From JBJXGE01 sp046154185 (GTDB lineage Bacteria > Planctomycetota > UBA8108 > UBA1146 > JAJFFE01): a DNA stretch of 64,000 bases. Below the pieces are notes generated by a model, which was not told where the DNA came from, did no database searches, and saw nothing but the letters and a program-made list of their open reading frames with translations. Positions 51,442-59,044 of this stretch are shown one piece after another; position 1 is the stretch's first letter, and each line of letters starts with the position of its first letter. Both the position numbers and the translations under genes were made by a program. Where the stretch lies: NCBI GenBank assembly GCA_046154185.1, contig JBJXGE010000004.1, positions 87,633 to 151,632 of the forward strand. The letters run 5' to 3'.

Positions 51442-52383
51442 ATGCGGACTCGTTCTGATGACCAGCGCGAGTCGCATGGCAAGCACGCCGCGCCTGGGCC
51501 GAAGCCGAATGGCCCCGACGCCAAAATGACCGTCATTATCGACGAGAACGCCCTCAAGGAGCACATGCAGAATAACCCCGGCTACTCCGTGCGTCCCAAG
51601 CAGCAGGCACAGGCTTCCGCAGCCGACGAAGAAGAGGTCTTGGTCGTGCTTCCCGACGAGATCGAGGATGCCGACGCGGGCGACATGCCGACCGAAGAAC
51701 TCGTGATGCCGAGAGCGCGGCACGGTGCGGCTTCCAACGATCGCGCCGAAGAGGTTGGCCTGTTGGGCATGGACCCAAACGCAGCGGCCGCGGCGCACAT
51801 CGATCCCGCCAGTGTGCCCGTGACCGTTAATCCCGCAATGGCCCACGAGGAGCTGCCCAACCTCGAAGTGGTCGAAGACATCACGACGCTCATCGACTCC
51901 AATCGGCCGGTGTCGCTCGAATCACCGGACTCGGCAGCCAGCCCGATCGTGCACGACCGTGATTCTGTGAAATCAACGGCTGGATTCCCGTGGTTTCGCC
52001 TCGTGGCGGCGCTGGCGTTGATCGGCTGCGGCGTCTATTTCGGCCCTGGACTCTATCGAGAGTACGTCAGCAAGCAGGGCACGAAAGTCGCGAATGCGAA
52101 TGGTCGGAAACCGAAGCCCACGACACCACCGAAAGTCGACCCAGCGACCTCCACTGGATCGCCTCAGGTTGTGACGACGGACCCGGTCGGTCAAGTTCCT
52201 CCGATCCCGCCAGACTCGACTGATCCCGCGCACGCAGGCGGGACTGCCACTTCCGGGAGCGAGCCGAGCACATCGACCGCGGGTCCGGAGCAACTTGCGG
52301 AGTTTCGAACATGGATGACGGGCGCACTGGCAAGAAACCTCGGTGCGCCAACGGTGGCGAGCGAAGAAGAATCGAAACCCTAG
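51442..52383 (+). CDS. Single-pass membrane protein with disordered ends
   Basis: A 313-aa protein from ATG 51442, GGAGA ten bases upstream; the frame upstream to 51334 is unsupported. The N-terminal 200 residues are acidic and Ala-rich, with a short repeat of MTVIIDENALKEHMQ. A membrane helix (RLVAALALIGCGVYFGPGLY) is at about 193-212, followed by a Pro/Thr/Ser-rich outside tail. It shares no domain with known families. It may be the first gene of a two-gene unit with the exported protein 26 bases downstream. Confidence 0.65.
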   Translation: MRTRSDDQRESHGKHAAPGPKPNGPDAKMTVIIDENALKEHMQNNPGYSVRPKQQAQASAADEEEVLVVLPDEIEDADAGDMPTEELVMPRARHGAASNDRAEEVGLLGMDPNAAAAAHIDPASVPVTVNPAMAHEELPNLEVVEDITTLIDSNRPVSLESPDSAASPIVHDRDSVKSTAGFPWFRLVAALALIGCGVYFGPGLYREYVSKQGTKVANANGRKPKPTTPPKVDPATSTGSPQVVTTDPVGQVPPIPPDSTDPAHAGGTATSGSEPSTSTAGPEQLAEFRTWMTGALARNLGAPTVASEEESKP

Positions 52384-52409
52384 CCGTCGCGCGAGCGCGA
52401 GGAGTGATT

Positions 52410-53279
52410 ATGAGTCGCAGTATTCCAATCGTGCTGGCGTTGCTGTTCGGCGCCGCGTTGCCCGCGCAGGCCGGCTACGTGTTTTTGAAGAACGGCTACA
52501 TTCTGCAAGGCAAAATTGTCGAGCGCGACGCGCATCGGGTCGTGCTTTCCTATCCGGATGGCAATTTGACGGTCGATCGTGGCCACGTGAAACATGTGGT
52601 GCTGGATCCCGCGGAGGAAGCAGCGCACGCAGCCCGCGAGGCGGCGCAACGCGAGAAGATCGAGGCCGCTCCCGACGAAAAAGACGTGGTGCAGCTCAAC
52701 GTGACCTTGGATCTCCCTGATGATCTGAGTGAGTTTTTCACTACCGCGGCCGCGCATCGCAAGAGCCCGGACGGCACGGCTGGCACGACCACTCCGCCGG
52801 AGCTCGTGTCGGCGACCAGCTCGACGTCACCGCCCGACTCCGACTCGGCCCCGTCCACCGAAAAGGGACTTGCCGCGCTCGGACTTGAAGTCGATCCGCC
52901 GCCCGGTTGGAAGCTCTACAGCAACAGCGGCGTGACCGAGTTTCGCCGGCAGGAAGACGCGAGTTTTCCGAATGTGACGTTTCAGCGCTGGCCCGCTGCG
53001 GCACTCTCGACGGAAGACGCGTTCAAGGAACTCGAGACCGCCATGGCAACCAACTACCCGAACATCGCATTCCAGAAAAAGGAGACTCGCACGATCGGGA
53101 CGTTGACGGCCGAAGTGCTGCGCGGTGAGCTCAAGGACCGCGGTTTGGTGTTCACGCAACTCCTCGTCCGTCACGGCGAACACATATATCTCGTCGGATC
53201 GCAATGGCCGGCGGCGGATGCCGAGGGCGAGCAGTTGACACTCGACATGTGTTTGAATTCGCTGCGCTTCATGCCATAG
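52410..53279 (+). CDS. Exported protein with N-terminal small beta domain
   Basis: From ATG 52410, GAGGAG six bases upstream, 289 aa. A signal peptide (IPIVLALLFGAALPAQA, cut before GYVFL) leads to the small beta domain LKNGYILQGKIVERDAHRVVLSY...GHVKHVVL, the same as in the TPR/peptidase gene at 37996-39777. The rest has a disordered Ser/Thr/Pro part and a globular C-terminal domain with VDPPPGWKLYSNSGVTEFRRQ and LTLDMCLNSLRFMP, resembling the PsbP/DUF1795-type small fold. A strong terminator follows. Confidence 0.7.
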   Translation: MSRSIPIVLALLFGAALPAQAGYVFLKNGYILQGKIVERDAHRVVLSYPDGNLTVDRGHVKHVVLDPAEEAAHAAREAAQREKIEAAPDEKDVVQLNVTLDLPDDLSEFFTTAAAHRKSPDGTAGTTTPPELVSATSSTSPPDSDSAPSTEKGLAALGLEVDPPPGWKLYSNSGVTEFRRQEDASFPNVTFQRWPAAALSTEDAFKELETAMATNYPNIAFQKKETRTIGTLTAEVLRGELKDRGLVFTQLLVRHGEHIYLVGSQWPAADAEGEQLTLDMCLNSLRFMP

Positions 53280-53314
53280 CGCCGGCGCTTAGATCCAGTC
53301 TCCTTCGTCGCACT

Positions 53315-53350
53315 CACCCACTCGGGCGGCACCGCCCGAGTGGGTGTTTT
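53315..53350 (+). terminator. Strong Rho-independent terminator
   Basis: CACCCACTCGGGCGG at 53315-53329 is perfectly complementary to CCGCCCGAGTGGGTG at 53332-53346 (15 bases, minimal loop), followed by TTTT. It ends the transcript of the exported-protein gene. Confidence 0.85.
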
Positions 53351-53971
53351 CGTGCACGCACCGCGCTCGCTCGCTATCGCAAGACGCACCATCGCGATGC
53401 ATCGCTGCGTAAGAGCGCGGGAGAATTCTCGAAGTAACGCGCAATATCATTCGTCGCGATCGGTCGCTCCGCCTCGTTCGATGTGCATCGATATCGTCGG
53501 ATGCATCGATCGCAGGATCACATCGAATTGTCAGTAATCTCGAAACAGGATTGAACAAACTCCCGTCATCGATACGATATCGACATTGGTGAGCGAGAAT
53601 TGCAATCGTGACCGACGCTGCGCGCCGCGAAATAGATGGAGCGCAGTGAATGTGCGAGAGTGATGCCGCGAGCGTGAAGTCTCGAGAGTGAATCGGAATT
53701 CTCGACGGAGTCTCGGCAGATCTTTCGACAGATGGTTCTCTCGACAGATGAAGCTGTGCGATTAGAATCTCGCTCGCGGGTTGGTGGTAACGAAACGCGT
53801 GCGCGCGTGAGATGGGTGAGCGAGCAGTCGCGAATCGAAGTCGGCGCGCTTCACGTGCGGAGTCGGTGCGAGTAGTGAGTGATCAAACGGTCGCGCGGTG
53901 GAGTCGGTGCTCGCAGAGGCGGCGCCGCGCAACCGAAGTAGAAAATCGCGGTGACTCTTAGCAGTCCTCCG

Positions 53972-54033
53972 CATCTTCGAGTGAAAACTCGAGGTACGCG
54001 AGCCGAAGATGAAACTGGGACGTGAATCTTCGG
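53972..54033 (+). promoter_or_regulatory. Mutually exclusive hairpins (attenuator-like RNA element)
   Basis: Hairpin A: 53975-53982 pairs with 53987-53994 (one G-T wobble) around a GAAA tetraloop. Hairpin B: CCGAAGAT (54003-54010) pairs perfectly with ATCTTCGG (54026-54033). Alternatively CATCTTCG (53972-53979) pairs perfectly with CGAAGATG (54004-54011), which would destroy both. Such alternative pairing, followed 37 bases later by a terminator, is the layout of a conditional leader. Confidence 0.45.
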
Positions 54034-54069
54034 AATGCGAGCGGAAGACTTGAGAGTCGCAGTGAAGGA

Positions 54070-54095
54070 GGCACCGGGGGTCGGTGCCAATTTTT
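54070..54095 (+). terminator. Rho-independent terminator upstream of the histone-like ORF
   Basis: GGCACCG (54070-54076) pairs with CGGTGCC (54082-54088), loop GGGGT, followed by AATTTTT. Its place, 65 bases upstream of an ORF with no gene before it, means that a short RNA ends here or that it is a conditional terminator in the leader. Confidence 0.65.
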
Positions 54096-54116
54096 GGCAA
54101 TGCCACTCGCATTGCC
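54096..54116 (+). repeat. 8-bp hairpin after the leader terminator
   Basis: GGCAATGC (54096-54103) and GCATTGCC (54109-54116) form a perfect stem with a five-base loop, directly after the terminator T-run. Its GGC could compete with the terminator stem only slightly. A further hairpin, GGGGG-TTCT-CCCCC at 54131-54144, ends five bases before the GGAG ribosome site. Confidence 0.5.
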
Positions 54117-54130
54117 TTCATCAGGGTTGA

Positions 54131-54144
54131 GGGGGTTCTCCCCC
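54131..54144 (+). promoter_or_regulatory. G5/C5 hairpin next to the ribosome-binding site
   Basis: GGGGG and CCCCC flank a TTCT tetraloop. The stem ends at 54144; the GGAG ribosome site of the Lys-rich ORF starts at 54149. A stem this close may control ribosome access. Confidence 0.45.
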
Positions 54145-54159
54145 GATAGGAGTTTCTGA

Positions 54160-54267
54160 ATGGCGAAAGCCAAGAAGAAGAAGACAGCGAAGAAGGCCGG
54201 TAAGAAAAAGACCGCAAAAAAGAAAACCGGCAAGAAGGGCCGCAGAAAGGCCTCCGCGGCAAAGTAA
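54160..54267 (+). CDS. Lys-rich histone-H1-like small protein (probably frameshifted)
   Basis: An ORF of 35 codons, absent from usual length cut-offs. ATG 54160 has GGAG at 54149-54152 with good spacing. The product is almost only Lys, Ala, Gly, Thr and Arg (KKKKTAKKAGKKKTAKKK then KKGRRKASAAK), like the C-terminal tails of histone H1-like proteins (Hc1/HctA-type), known to condense the nucleoid in chlamydiae and found in planctomycetes. The TAA at 54265 is followed, in the -1 frame, by another Lys/Ser/Pro-rich stretch (KVKTPAKETKLAVRSSKKKP) reaching TGA 54371. Adding one A in the AAA at 54262-54264 would join the two into one protein of about 70 aa. Confidence 0.65.
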   Translation: MAKAKKKKTAKKAGKKKTAKKKTGKKGRRKASAAK

Positions 54268-54906
54268 AGACTCCCGCCAAGGAGACGAAGCTCGCCGTCC
54301 GAAGCTCCAAGAAAAAGCCCCAAGGGTACGGCTCAAAGCCAAAGTACTCATTTTGGAGCTCCGACCCGTGAGTCTTTTGGTGAATTCTGTTGGCGAGCGG
54401 ATCCAGGTTGGGAGTTAACGCGCTGAATTTCTCGTTGCTGTCCCAATGCCGTTCCTAGTTGGGGCGGGACGGTTGGTCTGCGAGGATTCGGCGCGAAGCG
54501 GAAGGGTGGAGAAATAAAGCTCCACCCTTCTTTGTTGATTCTTGGTTGACCTGCGTTTCACTATCGACCCGCTTCGCCGACCCATGACCCTTCGTAGCCA
54601 AGAGACGTTTCGGCACAATCACTTATCGCGGTTCAGCGGCGGTTTTGCAGGCGACGCGGCCAGGCCCAAGAATTGCGCTCAACGGGTACTCAAACCGTGC
54701 CGACCTACTCGATTGCAAAATCTCCCCTGGTTCCCATTCGGTCGTGATATGATTCGTCCCCACTGATTTGGGTCTCAGGTTTCGCGATAACACTCGAATT
54801 CCCGCCATGCGGCGGCGGCTACGCGAATGGCACTTGCCAACCGGCAGGTGTGTCATTGCGTGGCGCGTCTCAGCAGGGCACGGGTTGGATTCGAACTCAG
54901 AAAGTG
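54268..54906. other. Intergenic region after the histone-like ORF
   Basis: The first 104 bases are the possible -1 continuation of the Lys-rich ORF. After that a terminator stands at 54501-54536. From 54537 to 54906 I see no gene, promoter or repeat that I can support; a frame at 54542-54766 has no ribosome site or coding pattern. A TTCGAA loop at 54892 resembles a tRNA T-loop only by chance. Confidence 0.5.
54501..54536 (+). terminator. Rho-independent terminator
   Basis: GAAGGGTGGAG (54501-54511) pairs perfectly with CTCCACCCTTC (54520-54530), with an A-rich eight-base loop, followed by TTTGTT. It is 130 bases after the end of the -1 frame and would end the histone-like transcript. Confidence 0.75.
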
Positions 54907-57027
54907 ATGATCAGAATGCGCCGAGGCAACTTTTCCTCAAAATCGACGAGGCATCCCGTCACTCGTTGGAGTGACGTCGCGGTCGTGTTTGCATTCGCGG
55001 TTTGCGCGTTCACGATCATGTCGGCGTGCAACGCTTCGCCCGTGCTGGCGCAGTTCAACCCGCCAATCCTCGTGTCGACGGGTGGGGGCGAGGCGAACGA
55101 TCCAGCCGTCAACGTCGGCACGACGAGCAATGGCGTGTTACTGAGTTTTGTCGAGGACGGACACGTGTTTCTGCATCTTGGACCGGACTTTGTCGGGCCC
55201 GCAGTTCAGCTCACGACCGGCGTCGCCAACCGGCAAGACCCGCAGGTACTCCTTTCGCTGAGCGGTTTCATCACGGTCGTGTTTGAGCAGCAAGATACGA
55301 CGCCGGGCGCGCTGGGCGACGAAATCTTCTACGTCACGAATCCCACCGGTCCATTCGGGCCGGCCGGCAACTTGAGTCAATCGCTGGCCGCTGACTCAGC
55401 GCCGCGCATCACGAGTGGCTCCACGTTGAGCGCGCGCAACATCGCTTGGATCTCGCAAACCGGCGGCGTTTCGCAAGTGCTCGTTTCGCGAAATTTGGGC
55501 GCGCCTGAAATCGTTGCCGATGGCACGTCCGTCGCCATCGAGGCCGAGCCCAGCGGCATTTTGCACCTAGTTTACGAGCGCGCAGGTGGGATTTATTACC
55601 GCCGCGATGGCGGCACCGGTTTCTCCGCCGAAGTGACCATATACTCCGGAGCATCGCCCGCGACGACTCCGAGCGTCGAATCGGACTTTTCTGGAAATGC
55701 TCATATCGTCTACGCTCGCGACGGAGACATCTTTTACCGCCGCCGTGAAGTCTCCGGTGCCCTGTCGACACCGCTCAACTTGACAAATTCGCCGGGAGTT
55801 TCAGCCCAGCCGCAGATTCTGGTCGGCGCGACAGGAATCAAGGTGCTCTACACCGAGAATGCCGATATCTGGCAGGTCCGCGGGGCGGGGATCTTCTTCC
55901 TAGCGCCCGAGAATCTCACCAACTCACCCGCCGTGAGCGAACTAGACCCGGCTTACGTGCAGGACAACCTCGGCTACTTGCACATTTGTTACGTCCATAA
56001 TGGCGACGTCTATTACCGCAACAACGTCCTGGTGCCCTCCGCCGATTTCGTGTTCACTCCCGTTGCGGGGGAATACCCGCTGGAGGTCGAATTCACCAAT
56101 ACCAGCACCGGAGTCATCGATCAGTATTCCTGGGACTTTGGCGACGGAGCGACGAGCACGCTCCAGAATCCTGTCCACACCTACCAGACCACCGGCACCT
56201 ACACGGTGACTTTGGAAGTCCAGGGAGCCGGTGGCGGGGACACGTTGACCGTGCCGAATGCGGTTCAGGTGACCTCGGCCACGAACTTCATGATTGTGCC
56301 GCCGATTCGCGGCTTTCAAGGCCAACCGAACGTCACGATCCCCGTGATCGGGACGCATCCCGATCCAATCCAGGGTTTTCAGGTTGCCATGATTTGGGAT
56401 TGTGACGTGCTGAACGTGACAAGTATCGGAGTCGACAACACGCGCGTCGCCGAGCTGTTCCCCGAGTTCGTCGTCTACAACTTGATCACGAATCCGGACG
56501 ACTGTTATTTCATACTCGGTGTCATTTTCGATTTCGGCACGCCGTTCGATGGCCGCACGCTAGATCCAGGCGTGAATCAGCGTCTTTGCAATCTCTACAC
56601 ATCGATCAAGTCCACGGCACCCGTCGGCACGACAGTGCTCGACCTTCATAACGGACTGAGCGTGCCACCGATTTTCAATATCTTCACCGTCGCGGGAATC
56701 AGCGTGCTGCCGGTCCTTGTCGATGGCGTCATGATCGTGGAGCCGTTCACGTTTCCGCCACCGCTCTTGTTCTTGCGCGGCGACTTCAATCAGACGGTGA
56801 CGCTCGAAATCACGGACGCGATCAACATGCTGGACTACCTGTTCCAGTCTGGCAACCCGCCGAATTGCGCGGATGCGGCGGATGTGAACGACTCCGGCGC
56901 GCTCGACGTCTCCGATGTCATCTATTTGTTGAGCTTCTTGTTTGCCGGGGGCGAGTATCCGCCCTTCCCATTCCCGTCGGCCGGAATGGACCCGACTCCC
57001 GATCCGCTTGGTGACTGCTCATTTTGA
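54907..57027 (+). CDS. Secreted protein with PKD, cohesin-like and dockerin domains
   Basis: A 706-aa protein from ATG 54907 (frame open upstream to 54850). After a basic N-terminus a signal peptide (DVAVVFAFAVCAFTIMSACNASPVLA, cut before QFNPP) precedes a repeat region of propeller-like strands with YYRRDG and YARDGDIFYRR (about 60-375), a PKD domain (FTNTSTGVIDQYSWDFGDG, HTYQTTGTYTVTLEV; about 377-455), a cohesin-like beta domain (FQGQPNVTIPVIGTHP), and a C-terminal dockerin (LRGDFNQTVTLEITDAINMLDYLF and ADVNDSGALDVSDVIYLLSFLF, two Ca-binding half-repeats). It is exported, may bind surface polymers, and is typical of planctomycete outer proteins. GGACC-like ribosome sites were not seen. Confidence 0.85.
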   Translation: MIRMRRGNFSSKSTRHPVTRWSDVAVVFAFAVCAFTIMSACNASPVLAQFNPPILVSTGGGEANDPAVNVGTTSNGVLLSFVEDGHVFLHLGPDFVGPAVQLTTGVANRQDPQVLLSLSGFITVVFEQQDTTPGALGDEIFYVTNPTGPFGPAGNLSQSLAADSAPRITSGSTLSARNIAWISQTGGVSQVLVSRNLGAPEIVADGTSVAIEAEPSGILHLVYERAGGIYYRRDGGTGFSAEVTIYSGASPATTPSVESDFSGNAHIVYARDGDIFYRRREVSGALSTPLNLTNSPGVSAQPQILVGATGIKVLYTENADIWQVRGAGIFFLAPENLTNSPAVSELDPAYVQDNLGYLHICYVHNGDVYYRNNVLVPSADFVFTPVAGEYPLEVEFTNTSTGVIDQYSWDFGDGATSTLQNPVHTYQTTGTYTVTLEVQGAGGGDTLTVPNAVQVTSATNFMIVPPIRGFQGQPNVTIPVIGTHPDPIQGFQVAMIWDCDVLNVTSIGVDNTRVAELFPEFVVYNLITNPDDCYFILGVIFDFGTPFDGRTLDPGVNQRLCNLYTSIKSTAPVGTTVLDLHNGLSVPPIFNIFTVAGISVLPVLVDGVMIVEPFTFPPPLLFLRGDFNQTVTLEITDAINMLDYLFQSGNPPNCADAADVNDSGALDVSDVIYLLSFLFAGGEYPPFPFPSAGMDPTPDPLGDCSF

Positions 57028-57073
57028 GCGTTGTCACTGAAGGGTAACTTCGCACGCGTCGGCGGGATTTCAC

Positions 57074-57128
57074 GGGCGGGCTTTTGGGCCCGCCCTTAGA
57101 ATTTGGCCTCGCTGTTGCGGGCGAGGCC
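57074..57128 (+). terminator. Two tandem hairpins between dockerin protein and adaptor gene
   Basis: GGGCGGGC (57074-57081) pairs with GCCCGCCC (57088-57095), and GGCCTCGC (57105-57112) pairs with GCGAGGCC (57121-57128). Neither has a long T-run. They likely end the dockerin transcript. The second hairpin shares its arms with the one at 26773-26805. Confidence 0.55.
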
Positions 57129-57219
57129 GCGTTACGCTCTTAGCCCAGCGCGTGTTCCTGTAATCGCATCCATGCGAGCGACGCCTGTTCGTGCCGCTTG
57201 CGGCTTGAAGAAGGACGAG

Positions 57220-58662
57220 ATGTTGGAGTGTAGTTTCCGCCGAGCGCGTCGGTCGCCGCGGCGCGGCGCGCCGTTTCTGGTCTTGATCGCGTTCGCGATT
57301 TCGATTTCAGGTTGTAGTGTGCGCGTTGAAGACTCATCGGCCTCGGGCGCGAAGTCCGAGGGCGCGGGTCCTGCGCTCAAAACACCGGAACCGGAAGCAG
57401 CAGCAATTCTCGTCGAATTGGTCGCACTGACTCGCGGACCCGTGCGCGACACGATCACGCTGAGCGGCGATCTCGAAGCCGAGCACCGAGTCGAGATAAC
57501 GAGTCGCATCGCCGGTCAAGTGCGCGAAGTGCTCGTGCGGGAGGGCGACCATGTCGCCGCGGGAACGGTGCTCGTGAAACTCGACGACGATGAATTGCGG
57601 CTGGCGACGCGCGAACAAGAGCACGCGCACCGCGACGCGGTCGCCCAAGCGCAGGCGGCCGAACTCGCGCTGACGGAGGCCAGCGGCCTCGTCAAAGTCA
57701 AAAAGTTGTTGAGTGACAAGGCTGAACGCGAACACGATCGCGTGCAGCAACTGATCAGCACCGCCGTGCGCCAACCGCTCTCCCAAGAAGAGGTCGACGC
57801 GAAGCGCTATGCGCGCGACGAAGCGCGGCTCGCCGTCGAGACGGCGGAATTGGCGGTGCGCCGCAGTGCAGTCGCCGTCGACCAGGCGCACATCGCCGTC
57901 GAACGTGCAAAGGTCGCCGCCGAACGCGCTCAGCTCGATTGGACGCGCACGCAGATCATCGCGCCGCTTTCCGGTGCCGTATCGTTTCTTGAAGTGCGGC
58001 CCGGCGAGTCGATACAAGTCGGCGCGCGGATCGCAGCGCTCGTCAATCAAGATTCCGTCTACACGGAAGTGCGTGTGCCGCAGCGCCGCTTGGCCGAGCT
58101 TCAGCTCGGACAACGCGTCGAGATCACCGCCGAGACGGTGCCGGGACGCGTGTTCATAGGTCGCGTGGATGTCGTGCATCCAACGGTGGACCCGACGCAG
58201 GGTACCGTGAAAGTGCGCGTCACGGTCGCCGAGAGCGGCGGTGTCTTGCGGCCCGGCACTTTTGTCAGTGCGACGATCGTCCTCACAGAGCGGACCACAG
58301 CGCTGCTGATTCCAAAACGGGCACGTGTTTTCGATGGCGAGGATTCGATCGTGTTCACGGTGAAAGACGGAATCGCCAAGCGGCTGCGGCTCAAGGTTGG
58401 GCTCGAGACGATCGAGCACATCGAAGTGCTCGACGGGGGCGACCCCATCGCGGAAAGCGATCAGATCGTCGTGCGCGGTCAAACGCAATTGCGCGACGGC
58501 GCACGAGTCAAGTTGCCGCTGGCGCCCGTTGAAACCCCCGCAGCGCCAGGGACCCCGCCGGCCGTCGCTTCACCTACAACCCCGGCAGCGGAACCGCAAC
58601 AAGAGAAGCCTGCAGAGGCGACCAAGCAGACGGCGAACAGCGCGGGCGAGCAGCGCGGCTGA
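57220..58662 (+). CDS. RND-type membrane fusion (HlyD-family) adaptor lipoprotein
   Basis: A 480-aa periplasmic adaptor. ATG 57220 follows AAGGA; longer frames begin at 57103 and 57172. The N-terminus is a lipoprotein signal (APFLVLIAFAISISGC, lipobox SISGC). The order is that of RND adaptors: barrel-sandwich half (SGDLEAEHRVEITSRIAGQVREVLVREGDHVAAGTVL), long alpha hairpin (about 140-250), second half (ERAQLDWTRTQIIAPLSGAVSFLEVRPGESIQVG), beta-barrel and membrane-proximal domain (PLTIVLTERTTALLIPKRARVF). The tail is Pro/Ala-rich. No RND pump or outer channel gene follows, so the adaptor is an orphan or works with a pump coded elsewhere. Confidence 0.85.
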   Translation: MLECSFRRARRSPRRGAPFLVLIAFAISISGCSVRVEDSSASGAKSEGAGPALKTPEPEAAAILVELVALTRGPVRDTITLSGDLEAEHRVEITSRIAGQVREVLVREGDHVAAGTVLVKLDDDELRLATREQEHAHRDAVAQAQAAELALTEASGLVKVKKLLSDKAEREHDRVQQLISTAVRQPLSQEEVDAKRYARDEARLAVETAELAVRRSAVAVDQAHIAVERAKVAAERAQLDWTRTQIIAPLSGAVSFLEVRPGESIQVGARIAALVNQDSVYTEVRVPQRRLAELQLGQRVEITAETVPGRVFIGRVDVVHPTVDPTQGTVKVRVTVAESGGVLRPGTFVSATIVLTERTTALLIPKRARVFDGEDSIVFTVKDGIAKRLRLKVGLETIEHIEVLDGGDPIAESDQIVVRGQTQLRDGARVKLPLAPVETPAAPGTPPAVASPTTPAAEPQQEKPAEATKQTANSAGEQRG

Positions 58663-58922
58663 GTATTCAAGCGTTATCGCTTTTCTTGTCGTCGTTCAGT
58701 ACGGCGCGTCGACCGCACGCCGCTGAACCGCGAATCCTGCGCGTTGAGTGAACGAGTGCCGTGATCAGGTAACCTTGGCCCTCTAAGTTCGAGGCAACTG
58801 GGGTTAGGCTTGGTCGCGAGCGACCGAGCGAAACCGGAGGCGACCTGCCTGGTCGTTGAGGATTTCGCGACGGAGGAGCGAGCAAGAGTGACCCGAGGCT
58901 GCCCGGACAAAGAGGGTCAAAG
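58663..58922. other. Intergenic region upstream of the small ORF
   Basis: About 260 bases without a gene that I can support. No clear promoter was found by eye. The GAGGG ribosome site of the small ORF is at 58912-58916. Confidence 0.4.
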
Positions 58923-59042
58923 ATGCCTGACACGGCACTAGCGGTACGTAGCGCGGTCATCCAGTTCAGCGACCTTCAGTACAGCGGCATTCAGGCGCAG
59001 CCCAATTCAGACTCAGCCAATTCATGCTCAGAGGGGGAGTGA
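58923..59042 (+). CDS. Small ORF (39 aa) upstream of the SagB-type gene
   Basis: ATG 58923 is preceded by AGAGGG with a six-base spacing, an excellent ribosome site. The 39-aa product starts MPDTALAVRSAVIQFSDLQY and ends in a Ser/Asn/Cys-rich stretch (PNSDSANSCSEGE). Its TGA (59040-59042) lies two bases before the GTG of the next gene, and the end of this ORF contains that gene's ribosome site (GGGGGAG), so the two should be translationally coupled. The second half is built on an imperfect 15-16 base tandem repeat (TTCAG at 58975, 58990, 59006, TTCAT at 59021). It could be a precursor peptide modified by the oxidoreductase, a leader peptide, or a small protein of other use; no homologue is known to me. 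Confidence 0.45.
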   Translation: MPDTALAVRSAVIQFSDLQYSGIQAQPNSDSANSCSEGE

Positions 59043-59044
59043 TC

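Larger units (their letters stand above)
53351..54159. other. Long structured non-coding region upstream of the histone-like ORF
   Basis: No credible gene is seen over 800 bases; the open frames present have no ribosome site or homology. The stretch has direct repeats (TCGACAGATG at 53725 and 53741 with a near copy at 53713; GGAGTCGGTGC at 53859 and 53900; TGCATCGAT twice near 53484-53508), alternative hairpins at 53972-54033, a terminator at 54070-54095 and further hairpins at 54096-54144. A weak promoter, TTGAAC (53551) with TACGAT (53573), spacer 16, could start an RNA here. It did not resemble tmRNA, RNase P RNA, SRP RNA or 6S RNA by their conserved sequences. Confidence 0.5.

Noticed and set aside
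53351..54069. Known housekeeping RNA (tmRNA, RNase P RNA, SRP RNA, 6S RNA)
   Set aside because: Neither strand shows the conserved core sequences of these RNAs on reading; a covariance model search (Infernal/Rfam) would be decisive.
54216..54222. Programmed -1 frameshift at the A-AAA-AAG heptamer
   Set aside because: The heptamer is a natural product of Lys codons. A slip there would give a non-Lys-rich segment, there is no clear stimulatory stem at the right distance, and an indel near 54262 explains the two frames better.
54850..54906. tRNA-like T-loop (GGATTCGAACTC) near 54890
   Set aside because: The flanking bases do not form a five-base T-stem on either strand, and no acceptor, D-arm or anticodon arm could be drawn around it.
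57334..58488. Minus-strand frame (384 aa) inside the adaptor gene
   Set aside because: Antisense shadow of a recognisable RND adaptor; the sequence is Arg/His/Asp-rich without a domain.
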